A stretch of 64,000 nt of DNA, taken from the NCBI GenBank assembly GCA_030533445.1, contig CM060072.1, positions 23,204,267 through 23,268,266 on the forward strand, written 5' to 3'. Below are positions 46,126-60,890 of the stretch, piece by piece (within the stretch, counting starts at the first letter, position 1; each line of letters opens with the position of its first letter). Both the position numbers and the translations under genes were made by a program. The stretch is from Cyprinodon diabolis (taxonomy: Eukaryota > Chordata > Actinopteri > Cyprinodontiformes > Cyprinodontidae). The notes under the pieces were generated by a model. The model saw only the letters and a program-made list of their open reading frames with translations, had not been told where the DNA came from and searched no databases.

Positions 46126-47604
46126 TAATGGAGGAAAACATGCAAGATTAATGAAAATAACCACAGAATTAAAGTTCAAACTCTACTGTATAAAGGAAGG
46201 ATCTAAAGATTTTAACTGTCAAAGTTTAACTCCAAGGGAGCATCACTCAGTATAAGAAAACCTCCACAACCTGACAGTTATGACATGTTGTCACTCATCG
46301 CTGGATGTTACCCCACTTATCACCATTAATACAGTAACAGGCTGCTAAACAAAGTAATAACATTATATTCGAACATTGATTCCTACTTGATAATATTGAA
46401 CGGAGTGTTTATTTCCCTTATTAACAGAACTTTTGTACCAGTTAAAGCTATTGTTAAAAAGGTGTTTGCAATGTTCAAATAGAAAAAGAGGGGAGGGGGG
46501 TTACTTTACATGTGAGCTAATGACTTCAGCACAAATCCGATATTTTGATCTTTCAAAAAAGAATCCAAATCTTTAAACAACAACAACAAAAAAAGTGATC
46601 ACATGTACTTGCCATTACCTTTACCTGTGAGTAGAGATGTTTATGAGGGCTAGGCTTGCTATGGAAAGTGGTTAGATGTCATGCAGTATATAAAAAGGAA
46701 TATAGAGGCATTTTCATGAAATGAAATAAGTGCTATATTTGTTGTGCAATATGCATTTGAGATGAATTAATTATATTAAACTGGTCAACAGTTGTTGACA
46801 TGGCCGTTGCTAGAGGCATTCAAAGAAATATAGATATCGTAATTTTTTGTTTTATATTGTTGCCATGCCGATGGATATATTATAGACTACCTTTCTGTCT
46901 TATCATTGATGCAATGTGTTAACTTAAAAAAGGTACTAAGTGTTTTTGATGGAGGATGGAGGAAATGCAATGAGAACATGTAGCAATTTGCCCCAGTTGA
47001 AAAAATTAAGACACACACAAGAGGTTTAAGTGGCTCAATTCAATGCAGACGAGGGTTACGTGAAAATAGAGATGCACCGATCAGCACGATGAGTTCCTTT
47101 AAAATGAGATAGGCCCAATTTTTTTTTTTACATTTGACTTATGAGCTATAATGCATGAAGAAAGGGTCACAAATTAAAAGTATTACATGAATATTTTTGA
47201 TGTTTTCATCGACATTCAAAAAATTGCAACAAATTACGCGCTATAGCTAAGAAATGCTGATGGTTCTCAGTTTTTATACATTTTTGAGTAGAAATTGTTT
47301 GTTTTCTTCACATTATTTGACCTGCAGATCAACTATTGGAGCTCATGAAGACCAAATCAGGGTGCATCTGTATCCATAACAGATTATTTTTTGTTTCCTT
47401 TTTAGTTATAAATGGAGACGCACCAATAGACTTTGCTTAACCCTCTATATGTTAGTTTTTTTTTTCTTGTTTTCCAAAAATCTAAATATTTGCCGCAAGT
47501 TATTTAATTGACATGTAGGTGTTAAATCTTACATTAATGAAGAAATACAAATTACCATTTGTGCCTTGAAGCGTATTGCTCTAATAATTACTAAGTATAC
47601 CCTG

Positions 47605-47638
<34 letters not shown>

Positions 47639-50215
47639 CTTTTGGACAAAAAAATAATGGGCCTTTTTTATTTTGAGTCGTTATTCTTTGGATAAATTGT
47701 TGGATATTTTTTTTTTTTTTTATCCTCTTCAGATCAGAGCTAATCCATCAAAATCTGTCTGCTTGGTGCATCTCTACTCTAAACAGCCACTATTGTCATC
47801 AGTTACAAATGAATTGCAGCACGGATCAGAATTCTCTGACAAACATTCATGGTTTTACTTTATAACTTCTATAATATTGCATCATTTAAAAACCATAAGA
47901 TATTGAAAGTTCATATTTGTAGTTTATGGTCGGACTGCCGTTATTTGGCAGGACATATTATATGTGAATTATTCTTAGGCATTTAATGTTTAATGAAGAA
48001 AAAAATATATATTTAGTTTTTGCCATTCCCTATCAGCAGTTTTAAGGGAAATCATCTGATTAAATAATTGGTGCATCTCTACCTGAAACAGCAGCATTTT
48101 GTGATATTCAGTCATAAAAGTCTAAATGGTGCCAAGGAGTGCTCTTGCTGCATGTTAACCTGCACTAGATGAGGTTTCATCAGTCTCCTGAAATATCGCT
48201 TCAGGACCTTTTCTTCTCTGATGTAGGAGAGGAATATGTCTCAGAAAGGAAATTGTAAATGGTAACAGAATGGAGTTGGTGGCTCTACAAGTTAAATCCT
48301 GAGCAGTTATTTTGGGAGCATGCTGCAGCTTAATTTAAGATTTGTAAGCCCAAATATCTGTCTGGGGAATGAGGGCAGTCTGATCTAATTGTATATACTT
48401 GGGCTGCCAGTTGGTAAAAAGACTGGTTCTGAAACCAGTTCAGTCGCATCTCATAGATGTTTGATAGCAGTTTTATAAACTCTTGTCAGTAAGTTCCAGA
48501 GAAACTGACAACAATCAGAATATTTCAGATTTACCTCATCAACGAATCAAACGATTGCTCCCGCCTTCCAATTGACTGGAAACCAGCAAAACTAGACTTT
48601 CCTTGACAACCTTACTACCAGGAGCCTCTGGTTTAAGCCTAAACAACACCTGTATGGGGAGCATCCTCTTCAGCATATAAAACAACCTGGTGCCTTACAC
48701 ACTCCGCATGCTTACACGCTGGCCTGGTGCTTTGGATCGCAGTTTTGGCTTTTCTTTCTCACGCTTCTTTTTTTTTTTTTTTTCTTCCAGTTTTGTGTCT
48801 CGGCCCCCTTGTGTGCTAGCGCACGACTCGTGGTGCTAAATGGGTTTGCTACAAACCCTGGGGAGCAGATTCTTAACTCTTTTTCTGCTGCCTTCCTTTC
48901 TTCCCTATAACTCCATTGCTTCCCCTTTTAGCCATCCAGGTATCGGCCTACATGTAAACATGGAAGGGGGTGGTCACCTAGATGCAAGACGATGCAGAGG
49001 ATCAGGCTAATGTCTCGTTGAGCGAGAGCTAAATATTTGGAGAAAAAAAAAAGATTGTGATGGAAGGACCTCCCCCCCACACACACTTGAATCACTAATT
49101 TTGATCTAAAATAGCTGTGTGGCAGTAAATGGGAAGTAGCGAAACAATTTTTCATTTTCTAGAATTTAAACAGAACTACCTTTTCAGCATTATTCCACTT
49201 TATTTGTCATTTTTGAATGTTTTTGCCCATAAAAGATGCATCTATTTTATTTTTCCTGTGCAACATTTCATCACTGTGTGCAATATCGTATGTGCCAACG
49301 GTGGCAATATATGTGTATCAATTAAATATATTAATATAATTTAAAAAAAAAAGCATGTGACTAGGTTCCATGTCTATTTCTCATGAAGGAGTCGTACGCT
49401 TTTATTTGCACTCTAAGCTCTATCCTGAAAAGATAAAAAATGATAGCAGAAACCAAGGGTGTTTGCCGCCTGTTGGGTCAAGCCATTCACACGTACTTTA
49501 ACTTGAAACATCATCACTGCAATGTGCCCCTCTTTTAGAAACGGGTCGAATCGACCCTGTGGGTTCTAGAAGGTAGACTTTAAACATCCAAATGTAGGTA
49601 TTGTTTTTTTGATTAAATGGGGAAAAAAGAAGAAATCTCCATTTTTAGCTTTATGCTAAGAAAAGGTGCTTCAGTCCAATCCTCATTCAGATGTAAGGTT
49701 AACTGTCTTCAGTGGTTGTTGTGTGTAGCACTTTGCTTTACCCAGGTTAATGAAACGCCTGACCAATACTTGTTTAAAAATGATCTCAACAAAGAATGTC
49801 ATTCTCTCTTATGTTGCCTCCTTTTTTTCTCTTTTTAGATGATATATATATATATATATATATGATTTGCTCATGTGATGCATTAAATATAATTTATGTA
49901 CATTTGACAAAGTAAAAAAACATTTAATTATCCCGGTGAGGGAGAAAATCTACATTCAAAATATATGTTCTTCATGTTTTGTTTCCTGTGCAGGAGGGAG
50001 TGGCAGGTAAAAAAAAAAAGTTTATTTTTGATGTAGTGTTGTCTACTATGTCTGAATCTGCGTTTGCAATGATACTAATTACTAAAGCTTAATTTTACAG
50101 CCTCCAACATGCAAACCTTTCAACTATTTAATGACTTGTGTCTTCTTGGAAAATTTCAAAGTACTGTATATGTAATAAATGCCAGGCTGTAAAATAAAGC
50201 GTTACTTTGTTCTCT
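46126..50215 (+). other. pura: Probable long 3' UTR of PURA
   Basis: No other gene occurs between the PURA stop and two AATAAA signals at 50174-50179 and 50193-50198, which are followed by T/GT-rich sequence. The mammalian PURA mRNA also has a multi-kilobase 3' UTR, so the extension is plausible. The stretch is free of recognisable transposons, in contrast to its flanks. It contains short (TA)n tracts at 47609-47635 and 49841-49863. I searched by eye for an IGIP-like peptide, which lies downstream of PURA in mammals, and did not find one. Confidence 0.5.
50174..50198 (+). terminator. Paired polyadenylation signals, candidate PURA 3' end
   Basis: AATAAA at 50174-50179 and again at 50193-50198, followed by GTTACTTTGTTCTC, a GU-rich downstream element. 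Confidence 0.5.
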
Positions 50216-50306
50216 AATCATTGTGTTCTTTTGCAACTATCGCATATCAGAAGTTAACTTTTTAACCCCTTCATTTATCATACAAGCATTTGCACTAAAT
50301 TATGCA

Positions 50307-50307
<1 letters not shown>

Positions 50308-50377
<70 letters not shown>
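50308..50377. repeat. (TA)n microsatellite abutting a Tc1 element
   Basis: About 35 TA units end a few bases before the left terminus of the Tc1 element at 50386. Confidence 0.95.
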
Positions 50378-50381
<4 letters not shown>

Positions 50382-50385
50382 CACA

Positions 50386-51958
50386 CAGTCAAAAGTTCTG
50401 GCACCCCTATTAATCTTTTTTTTTATTTCTAAATATTTGGGTGTTTGCAACAGCTATTTCAGTTTGATATATCTACTAACTGATGGACACAGTAATATTT
50501 AAGTATTGAAGTGAGGTTGATTGAGCTAACAGAAAATGTGAAACATGCATTAAAACAAAACTTGACAAGTGAAAAGATTTTGGTGCCCTAAACATTTTAT
50601 TGATTTGAATACCCTTAACTAATTTTCACTGACTTACTGAAACACAAAATTGGTTTGGTAACTTAGCCAGGTCTATCCAGTCATGAGAAAATGGATTTAA
50701 GGTGCCAGTTGCAAGATTTTCTCCTGTTTGAATCGATGAAGATTTATCATGGGCACCTCAAAACAACTCTCAAATGATCTTAAAACAAAGATTGTTCAAC
50801 ATAGTCATTCAGGGGAAGGATACGAAAAGTTGTCTAAGAGATTTATACTGTCAGTTTCCACTGTGAGGAACATAGTAAGGAAATGGAAGACCACAGGGAC
50901 AATTCTTGTTAAGCCCAGAAGTGGCAGGCCAAGAACAAAATCAGAGAGGCTGAGAAGAAGAATGGTGAGAATGGTCAAGAACAATCCACAGACCACCTCC
51001 AAAGACCTGCATCATCATCTTGCTGCAGATGGTGTCACTGTATATCGTTCAACAATTCAGCGCACTTTGCACCAGGAGAAGCTGTATGGGAGAGTGATGC
51101 GTCAGAAGCCTTTTCTGCAAGAACGCCACAAACAGAATCACTTGAGGTATGCAAAAGGCAATTTGGACAAACCAGCTTCATTTTGGAATAAGTTCATGTG
51201 GACTGATGAAACAAAGATTGAGTTATTTTGAGGGGCAAAAAACACAGCCTTCCAAGAAAAACACGTTTTCCCAATCTAAAATTTCAAACATCATGCTTTG
51301 GGGCTGCGTTGTCAACGCTGACACTGGGAATCTTTTTAAAGTTGAGGGTTGCATGGATTCCACTCAATATCAGCAGATTCTTCAGAATAATGATCAAGAA
51401 TCAGTTAGAAAGTTGAAGTTATGCCGGGGATGGATATTTCAGTAAGACGATCCAAAACACAGCTCCAAATTTACTCAGGCATTCATGCAGAGGAACAATT
51501 ACAATGTTCTGGAATGGCCGTAGCAATCTCCAGACCTGAATAACATTGAACATCAGTGGGATGATCTGAAACAGGCTGTCAATGCTCGGCGACCATCAAA
51601 CATAACTGAACTGGAATTGTTTTGCAACGATGAATGTTAAATCGCTTCATCCAGGATCCAGGAACTTATTAAAAGCTACAGGAAGAGACTAGAAGCTGTT
51701 GTTTTTGCAAAAAGGAGGATCTACTAAATATTAATCTCTCTTTTTTTGCTGAGGTGCCCATATTGTTGCACTTTTCAGTTTTTGTTTTAATGCATACTGC
51801 ACATTTTCTGTTAGTCCAATAAACCTCAATACGGAAATATAACTGTGTCCATGAGTTATTGGATATATCAAACTGAAATAGCTGTTGCAAATGCCCAAAT
51901 ATTTAGAAATAAAAATAATAAAGATTAATAGGGGTACCCAGACAATTTCATATGACTG
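50386..51958 (+). mobile_element. Full-length Tc1-like transposon, inactive
   Basis: Left terminus CAGTCAAAAGTTCTGGCACC (from 50386) and right terminus ending GGGGTACCCAGACAATTTCATATGACTG, followed by TA. The two ends are inverted repeats of about 110 bp; for instance left CAACAGCTATTTCAGTTTGATATATC matches the right end in reverse complement, running to the ACTGTGTCC at 51842. Between them lies a decayed transposase gene. Insertion was into TA-rich DNA. Confidence 0.85.
50749..51727 (+). pseudogene. Tc1-like transposase, broken
   Basis: The frame opens MGTSKQLSNDLKTKIVQHSH, gives an N-terminal paired-like HTH (SKRFILSVSTVRNIVRKWK), the GRPRTKSER linker (AT-hook-like), and reaches the first catalytic block MWTDETKIELF before an in-frame TGA at 51229. 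Beyond it the next frame continues ISNIMLWGCVVNADTGNLFK, and a third carries SPDLNNIEHQWDDL (second Asp and the Glu, near 51530-51570). The gene ends near 51727. All three DDE codons are present but the frame is broken at least twice. Length agrees with about 340 residues for Tc1. Confidence 0.85.
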
Positions 51959-52235
51959 TATGTAGAATTTAAAAAACGTAAAAGAGTATATTCCCCTTTA
52001 CAGATTTTAATTTCTTACTTTTTGTTGCAATAAATGTTTTAAATAAAACTTAATATTTATAATTTATATAATCAAAGATAATCCTTTGATAACAATCCAA
52101 ATTGTATATGGAAAAAGTAATTGTTCACTAAGCTTTTAAACTCGACTGGTTACAACTGTCATCAAGCATTTGTGAATGATAGTTGTAAATGTTTGTTGAT
52201 TTATAATTTTGTGGCAAATTGTTGAGCGGCTTGTT
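51959..52235. other. Spacer
   Basis: No recognised feature. Confidence 0.4.
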
Positions 52236-52720
52236 TCAGTTCAGTTTATAAAGCTCCAATTCACAGCTGGTACAGGATTAACCTAAATCAAATCATACAG
52301 CTGGTTCTAAAGTTCTATATCTCAGGAAATCCACCAGATTGCATCGAGTCATTGACTTGGCAGAAAACAACTGCGTGAGCATGTAGCCACAGTAGACGGT
52401 CACTCATATTGTCTTTGAATTCGCAGCAGTCCATAATAGCTGGAGGAACAGTGAAGAGGAAACTCCCCTTTAGAAGAAAGATACCTCCAGCAGAACCAGA
52501 CTGCAGCTGACTGGGAGTCTGAGCAGACAAAGCTGCACAGGATGAGCACAGAAGCACTGATCCAGGAATATTTACTGTTAGAGAAAGTAATGGTAGACAA
52601 GCTCCATAGCTTCACTGGGAAAAACTTAATAAAAGCACTGGTTGCAGTAAAAGCTCAGTCACATGGAGAGAAACTTAGATACACCCCAGATAAACATAAC
52701 CAACTGTATCATCTCTTATT
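52236..52720 (-). repeat. L2-type LINE 3' UTR fragment
   Basis: TCAGTTTATAAAGCTCCAAT followed by CCAGATTGCATCGAGTCATTG and ACCTCCAGCAGAACCAGACT matches the 3' UTR of the element at 39126-40050. No RT coding region remains. Confidence 0.65.
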
Positions 52721-53160
52721 ATGAAGGGTTCTCTTATCTTTGCAACACATTGGATTGCATTAGAGCTGGCCACTTCGTCAAATGGGGATTAGTCTATTGA
52801 TTTATTGATTGATTGACTTTATTGATCTCACAGTGGAGACATGTATTCGTTACATCAGCTCAAATAGTCAAAGGAGAAGAATGTGCCAAAGGTGTATGGA
52901 TATATATACAGTGCCTCCACATATTACAGCTTTTTTACTTTTTTTCCCAGACCCTAAACTATAGTTTTTTTTTTTGTTCTGTATTGAAGCTGAAGGTCAA
53001 CAACTGTTAGACTTTTCCAATGTTTTCTTGGCTCAGTCGGCTTGTGCAAGTTTTCCAGGTCCTTAAGCATCAAAGCAGCCTCATATCTTTATACTACCAA
53101 CACCATATCTGAATGTTGGTAGGCTTCTTTATCTTTGAAATTTTTTGCTTTGACTTCATG
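52721..53160. other. Spacer with Tc1-like scraps
   Basis: TTATTGATTGATTGACTTTATTGATC at about 52800 is a LINE-tail-like tract. ATATATATACAGTGCCTCCA at about 52905 resembles a decayed Tc1 terminus. Nothing intact. Confidence 0.3.
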
Positions 53161-53169
53161 CATACCTGC

Positions 53170-54300
53170 CAGGGGTTGAGCTAGATGGGGGTCCAGGGGT
53201 GGCCATGGCCACCCTTACCCAATCATTGGCCACCCCTACAATTTTTTTCCCCCTCTAATACAGATCGTGGCAGTAGTAATACTCTTAAGTGGAATATTCA
53301 AAACATTAACATTTTTTGTGGTTAATTATACACATCAATATACCAACATCGAACGGGAGCTGCCAGCGTCTGAGCCAGCCAGTACACCCCAGGGGCGGAG
53401 CTGGATGGGTAGCCAGAGGTGGCCATGGCCACCATTAGCCAATCATTGACCACCCCTGTGGCCACCCCTACCATTTTCTTCCCCTCTAATACAGATGGTG
53501 GCAACAGTAATACTCTCAAGTGGAATGTTCAAAACATTTACGTTTTTCATATATTAACAATTACTTGACAAAAACACTGTGGTTAATGATGCACATCAAT
53601 ATACTAAAATTAAAGATAAATACAGATTCCATGCTCTTTTCTGAACTAGATTTTGTGTTATATGCTCTAAAGCAGGCATCTCCAAACTCGGTCCTCAAGG
53701 CCCCATGTCCTGCAGGTTTTAGAGGTTTCTCTGCTTCAGCACAGCTGGTTATAATGATTGCAGTAGACCAAAAGCCTGTTAATCAGCTTTCAATTAAAAT
53801 CAGCTTTGCTGGAGCAAGGAAACCTCTAAAACCTGCAGGACAGGGGGCCTTGAGGACCGAGTTTGGGGATGCCTGCTCTAAAGAGAAAACGTGTCTCTGC
53901 AAGTCATCTGGGAGTCTTCAGTGAAATCATAGATAAATAACAATTTTAATAAAAACTTATCAAGTAATCAATTTAGATTAGTGCTTGTAAATATCAATTT
54001 TATTGATACAAGTAGGTAAGTAATGACGACGGGAAAGATTAACTCCCCAGATCTCAAAACTGAAAGAATTTTATCCACTATACCTTTTATTTAGAAAGCA
54101 CAGATGTTTAAATATATGCATCTACTTGTTAGCAAAGGGTGTAAGAAAGTATAGTTTGTCTTTATTTGAAAAATATGGATGTTTTACACGTTAATTTTAC
54201 TGTTAGAACAGTGTCGATTGACCCCAAGGTTCAGCCACTCCTCAGTGTTCATTGGTTATTGCCTGGCCACCCTCATAAAAAGGTTCTGGCTATGCCGCTG
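53170..54300 (+). mobile_element. hAT-type MITE nest (CAGGGGCGGAGCTAG family)
   Basis: The outer ends CAGGGGTTGAGCTAGATGGG (53170) and GGCTATGCCGCTG (54300) are flanked by ATACCTGC at 53162-53169 and the identical ATACCTGC at 54301-54308. Inside, a second 5' end starts at 53390 (CAGGGGCGGAGCTGGATGG) and repeats the first 200 bp (GGTGGCCATGGCCACC, CCAATCATTG, CCCTCTAATACAGAT, AGTGGAATRTTCAAAACATT). Within that second copy a different hAT MITE sits at 53673-53875. Same family as 33663-34362. Confidence 0.75.
53673..53875. mobile_element. hAT foldback MITE (CAGGCATC family), copy 2
   Basis: 203-bp near-palindrome with CAGGCATCTCCAAACTCGG / CCGAGTTTGGGGATGCCTG ends. Flanked by identical CTCTAAAG at 53665-53672 and 53876-53883. 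Confidence 0.9.
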
Positions 54301-54349
54301 ATACCTGCTAAAAAACATTTCCTCTTTTCTCTTGATTCCACGCAATATA

Positions 54350-54357
54350 TATGTACG

Positions 54358-54438
<81 letters not shown>

Positions 54439-54545
54439 GTATGTTTATGTATATGTATAAATATACATGTTTATGTATATGTATAAATATACATAAAATA
54501 TACATAAAATATAATATATAATATAAATATAATATATTTATTTTA
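54350..54545. repeat. AT-rich microsatellite (TA, TATG units)
   Basis: Long TA run with interspersed ATGTATATATATATAT and TTTATGTATATGTATAAATA units. Confidence 0.9.
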
Positions 54546-56024
54546 TTTTTTTCCAAAAAGGTCTTTAAAATAGAATGGAAAATATAAAACAGACCTTGTG
54601 GTTGTTAAATTTTAGACCAGGACTTTTTTTGTCTTTTTTGTCATGTCTTTAAGCCTGCCTAATGTTGTCATATGGCTTCTGTTTAAGTGATTTCCCAACT
54701 CTAACTCTGGCAGTGATCAAGCCTTGGTGTGGGTGGCAAGACTGATGTCATCTAAAAATAAAGAAAAGAGGTTAACAATTTAAATCATTATTTTAGTTTT
54801 AGATTTTTCCCCAGGTTTTATACTTTAAATGAATTAATCTTTCCAAAAAATTTTTATTGTATTAACTTGGGTTATCTATATTATCATTTGTGTGATCTTA
54901 TGTGTTTAAGCTTTAGAGAGGTAAAAATCAGAAGGAATCTGGATGGAAGCCCAAACCATCACATTTAATGACATGATTATTTTTTTAATATAAATTAAAT
55001 ATATAAATAAATAAATAAATGATGACATGATTATTTTATGGCGGTTTTAACATTATTTAAACATTTTAGTTATTATTTAAATCAAGTCTTCTAATTAAAT
55101 GTTTTTTTTTTTTTTTGGGGGGGGGGGGGGGTATTTTATTAAATTTTTTTCATACTTAAATATGGAACCCCAGTAAAACTGGTTTTTAAATAGGACACAC
55201 GACCTTTGAATAATCCTGGGACTTGTCACCTGTACTTCTTGGATTAGCCGCTGGGCAGCGGAATGCAAGAATAGGATTAGGATTTAATGAAGATCGAACA
55301 TAGTTCGAGATTTGAGACATAATTTTGACAAAAATAGTGTTTTATAGATATGGATGCTTCATTGTACAAAGACAATAAGAAGTAAAAGGAGACCCTTCAC
55401 AAGAAAAGTAAGTTTAAATCCACTCAAACATTTTTTTTTTTTTGCGTTTTCTTTAGATGGCATTTGGCTTTTTCCAATTATGCTCGATAAAATAAAGCAA
55501 TTTTTAATGGCAGACAAATATTGCTCTTATAGAGCGGTCAGATACATGCATCGCGGGGTTTTCTACCGGATATATTTTTATAAGATTGTTTGAACTCATT
55601 TTGGCAAATAAAGGAGGGTGGAGAGCAGGAGTAAGGCAAACTATAATCAAGATTCCCTCTAAAACTGACGCTACGCAACAGATTCTTACGGTGAAACGGG
55701 ACGGATAGATGTTTATTTGCGCTCTAGGAGCATAAAATCTACAGACGAATCTGTTTTAGTGTCGCTTTTAATTAAAAGAGGAACTTGCTTTAACTTGCTG
55801 CTAAACTCTGTACAAGGATTTGACAAAGACGTCACTTATTGAAGGATTATTTTCTTTACAGCCACTAGATGGCGCCATTTAACAAAAAATAAAGCCAGAT
55901 CTCAAACGAGTATTTTCAGCTTGCAGGAGCCATGTTTAAGAGCTGCCGCTTTTCTGACGTTTGAATCTTAAATGGTCTGCAAACATAATATATTTCTGTA
56001 CTAAATTTGACTCTATGATCTGGT
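54546..56024. other. Spacer
   Basis: No gene supported. Contains (AAAT)n near 55000-55020 and the T15G15 junction noted separately. Confidence 0.4.
55102..55131 (+). repeat. Homopolymer junction T15-G15
   Basis: Fifteen T followed directly by fifteen G. The G run could form intermolecular or bulged G-quadruplex structures and is prone to sequencing error. Confidence 0.9.
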
Positions 56025-56095
56025 GAAGTGTAAAGTGCTTTGAGATGACGTGTTGTGAATTGGCACTATATAAATAAACTGAATTGAATTAAACT
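56025..56095 (+). repeat. L2-type LINE 3' end, opposite orientation
   Basis: GTAAAGTGCTTTGAGATGAC, then TGTGAATTGGCACTATATAA and ATAAACTGAATTGAATT: the extreme 3' end of the L2-type family, plus strand. Confidence 0.75.
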
Positions 56096-56600
56096 ATGAT
56101 TCAAATTTACTTGCAGTATGGTGCCAAAATTCCAAGTAATTATGTCACTTCTTTTTCTCTAAAGTATCTAATTACCTAAAAGTCATCTTATAGCTTTTTA
56201 AAATGCCATAACTGAAATTACGTAATCCAAATTGCACATATATTTCAAGGTAGTTAAAAACATTGATTTCTTTTGGACAAAATATTGTAAACTGATCATT
56301 TATTTAGTATATTTTCATATTTCATTAAATCTTATTCCTATATGTTTTTTTTATTTTTTTTTAATAGTTTTTGTGTACTTTTTTAATAAACTAATATTTT
56401 TTCTGCACCCCCCACAATTTTTATCACATGAGGTGATGTGTAAAAACTTAAATAGGAATTATTCTATTGCTTTAGCTGACATTGGTGAGCTATATTTGAG
56501 TTAACATCTGGGTTATTTCCAGATGTTAGCACTAAGCTGCAATCATTAAGCGTCTTTTTAAGTTATGCATTAAATGAGATATCGGCTTCCTGAATGTCAG
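56096..56600. other. Spacer upstream of the SH2D4-like gene
   Basis: AT-rich; no feature recognised. Confidence 0.4.
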
Positions 56601-56639
56601 TATTCTTATTTGAGCTGTGTGTGTGTGTGCGTTTGAGAG

Positions 56640-56789
56640 AGAGAGAGCCAGTGGGGAGGGAGAAGCATGGAATGCTGTGATGTCATCAACCCAGACACAC
56701 ACACACAAAGACGAGGAGGTCCCACAGGCTCTCTGACTCTCAGCTCAGTTAGCACACTGTTGTGGAGCGGCAGCTCTCTACATCCCACT
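56640..56789 (+). promoter_or_regulatory. Candidate promoter and non-coding first exon of the SH2D4-like gene
   Basis: A CRE/ATF-like TGATGTCATCA lies at 56678-56688. Downstream sequence ends at a strong donor, CCCACT|GTGAGTAC (GT at 56790-56791). A good acceptor (T-rich run then ACAG) ends at 57503 ahead of the coding exon. A non-coding exon 1 ending at 56789 spliced to an exon 57504-57981 fits, but is inferred only from splice signals. Confidence 0.3.
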
Positions 56790-57722
56790 GTGAGTACATC
56801 AGCAAATTCTTCCCTTTTTTTACCTTCTGTTTTTTATCACTCTCTAATCCTCCTTCGCATGCCCTGTTTTCTTTTCTTCCCCCTGGGTTTCCTCTGTGAC
56901 TCCAACCCCCTTTTCCAGTGTGTAGCAGTCTGTGTACCATCAATGTGTCAGTCTTTCTTAAAGCTCTTTCCCTCCAAGCGCTGCTACTGCTGGTGGGAGC
57001 CATTGTTTAACTTATTATTGCTGAAACCAGAGGAGTCGGTTTCCCTCCCACTGCTGGAGAAACTGACTCACATGCTCTAAAGATATAGCCAGGCTCTTTA
57101 TGCCCAACAGCTGACTCCGATCAGGCTAAAATGGAGCCACTTTTGTGCTGAGCTTGTAGGGAGACAGGAACATGGGTTTATGGAGGGGATGTGTGTTGGG
57201 GAGGGGAAGAAGAGAGGTCGGCAGCTGATGACAGAATTGGTCCCATTCCTCTGAAAACTCCTCCCATTCTTGGATCCTCTGTCACGTTAGAAACAGGTTT
57301 TTGGTTCTTCCTTGTTCTTGAAAGGAAGAGCAAGATAAAAAAAAATGGGTGAGAATTTAAGAAAGAATGATAAAAAAGTTTGCACGATAAAATAGTTTTT
57401 TTTTTATATACAAATATCTATGACTGCATGTCACCAAGGAGGAACATCATCATTGCTTAAACAATGTCTGTGTTTTTTTTGTTTTTTTTGTTTTTTTTTA
57501 CAGATTTTCCCAAAGATGGGCTTCAAATTTAAAGAAATATAACATCTCATCAGGGTTGGGAGCACCAATCACAAAGGAAACAGGGTTTTGAATGTGTGTG
57601 TTTGTTTATATCTGTGAGAGGATATGCATGTGTTCTGATTCATCCAAAAAACTTTGTGCGGTTCGTTGGTAGTGTTAGAAGGCAAGAATCTATCAGCATG
57701 AGACCATAAACCAGTACAGTAA

Positions 57723-60890
<3,168 letters not shown>

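Noticed and set aside
45706..46179. 157-codon minus-strand frame and another at 45050-45457
   Set aside because: Antisense shadows of the highly biased PURA coding sequence and its GC-rich leader.
46126..50215. IGIP homologue downstream of PURA
   Set aside because: I looked for a short secreted peptide ending in an ISRLEF-like motif in all small frames and found none convincing. A profile search could still find one.
54166..54486. 106-codon frame ending in repeated Ile/Tyr
   Set aside because: It crosses the end of a MITE into a TA microsatellite; not a gene.
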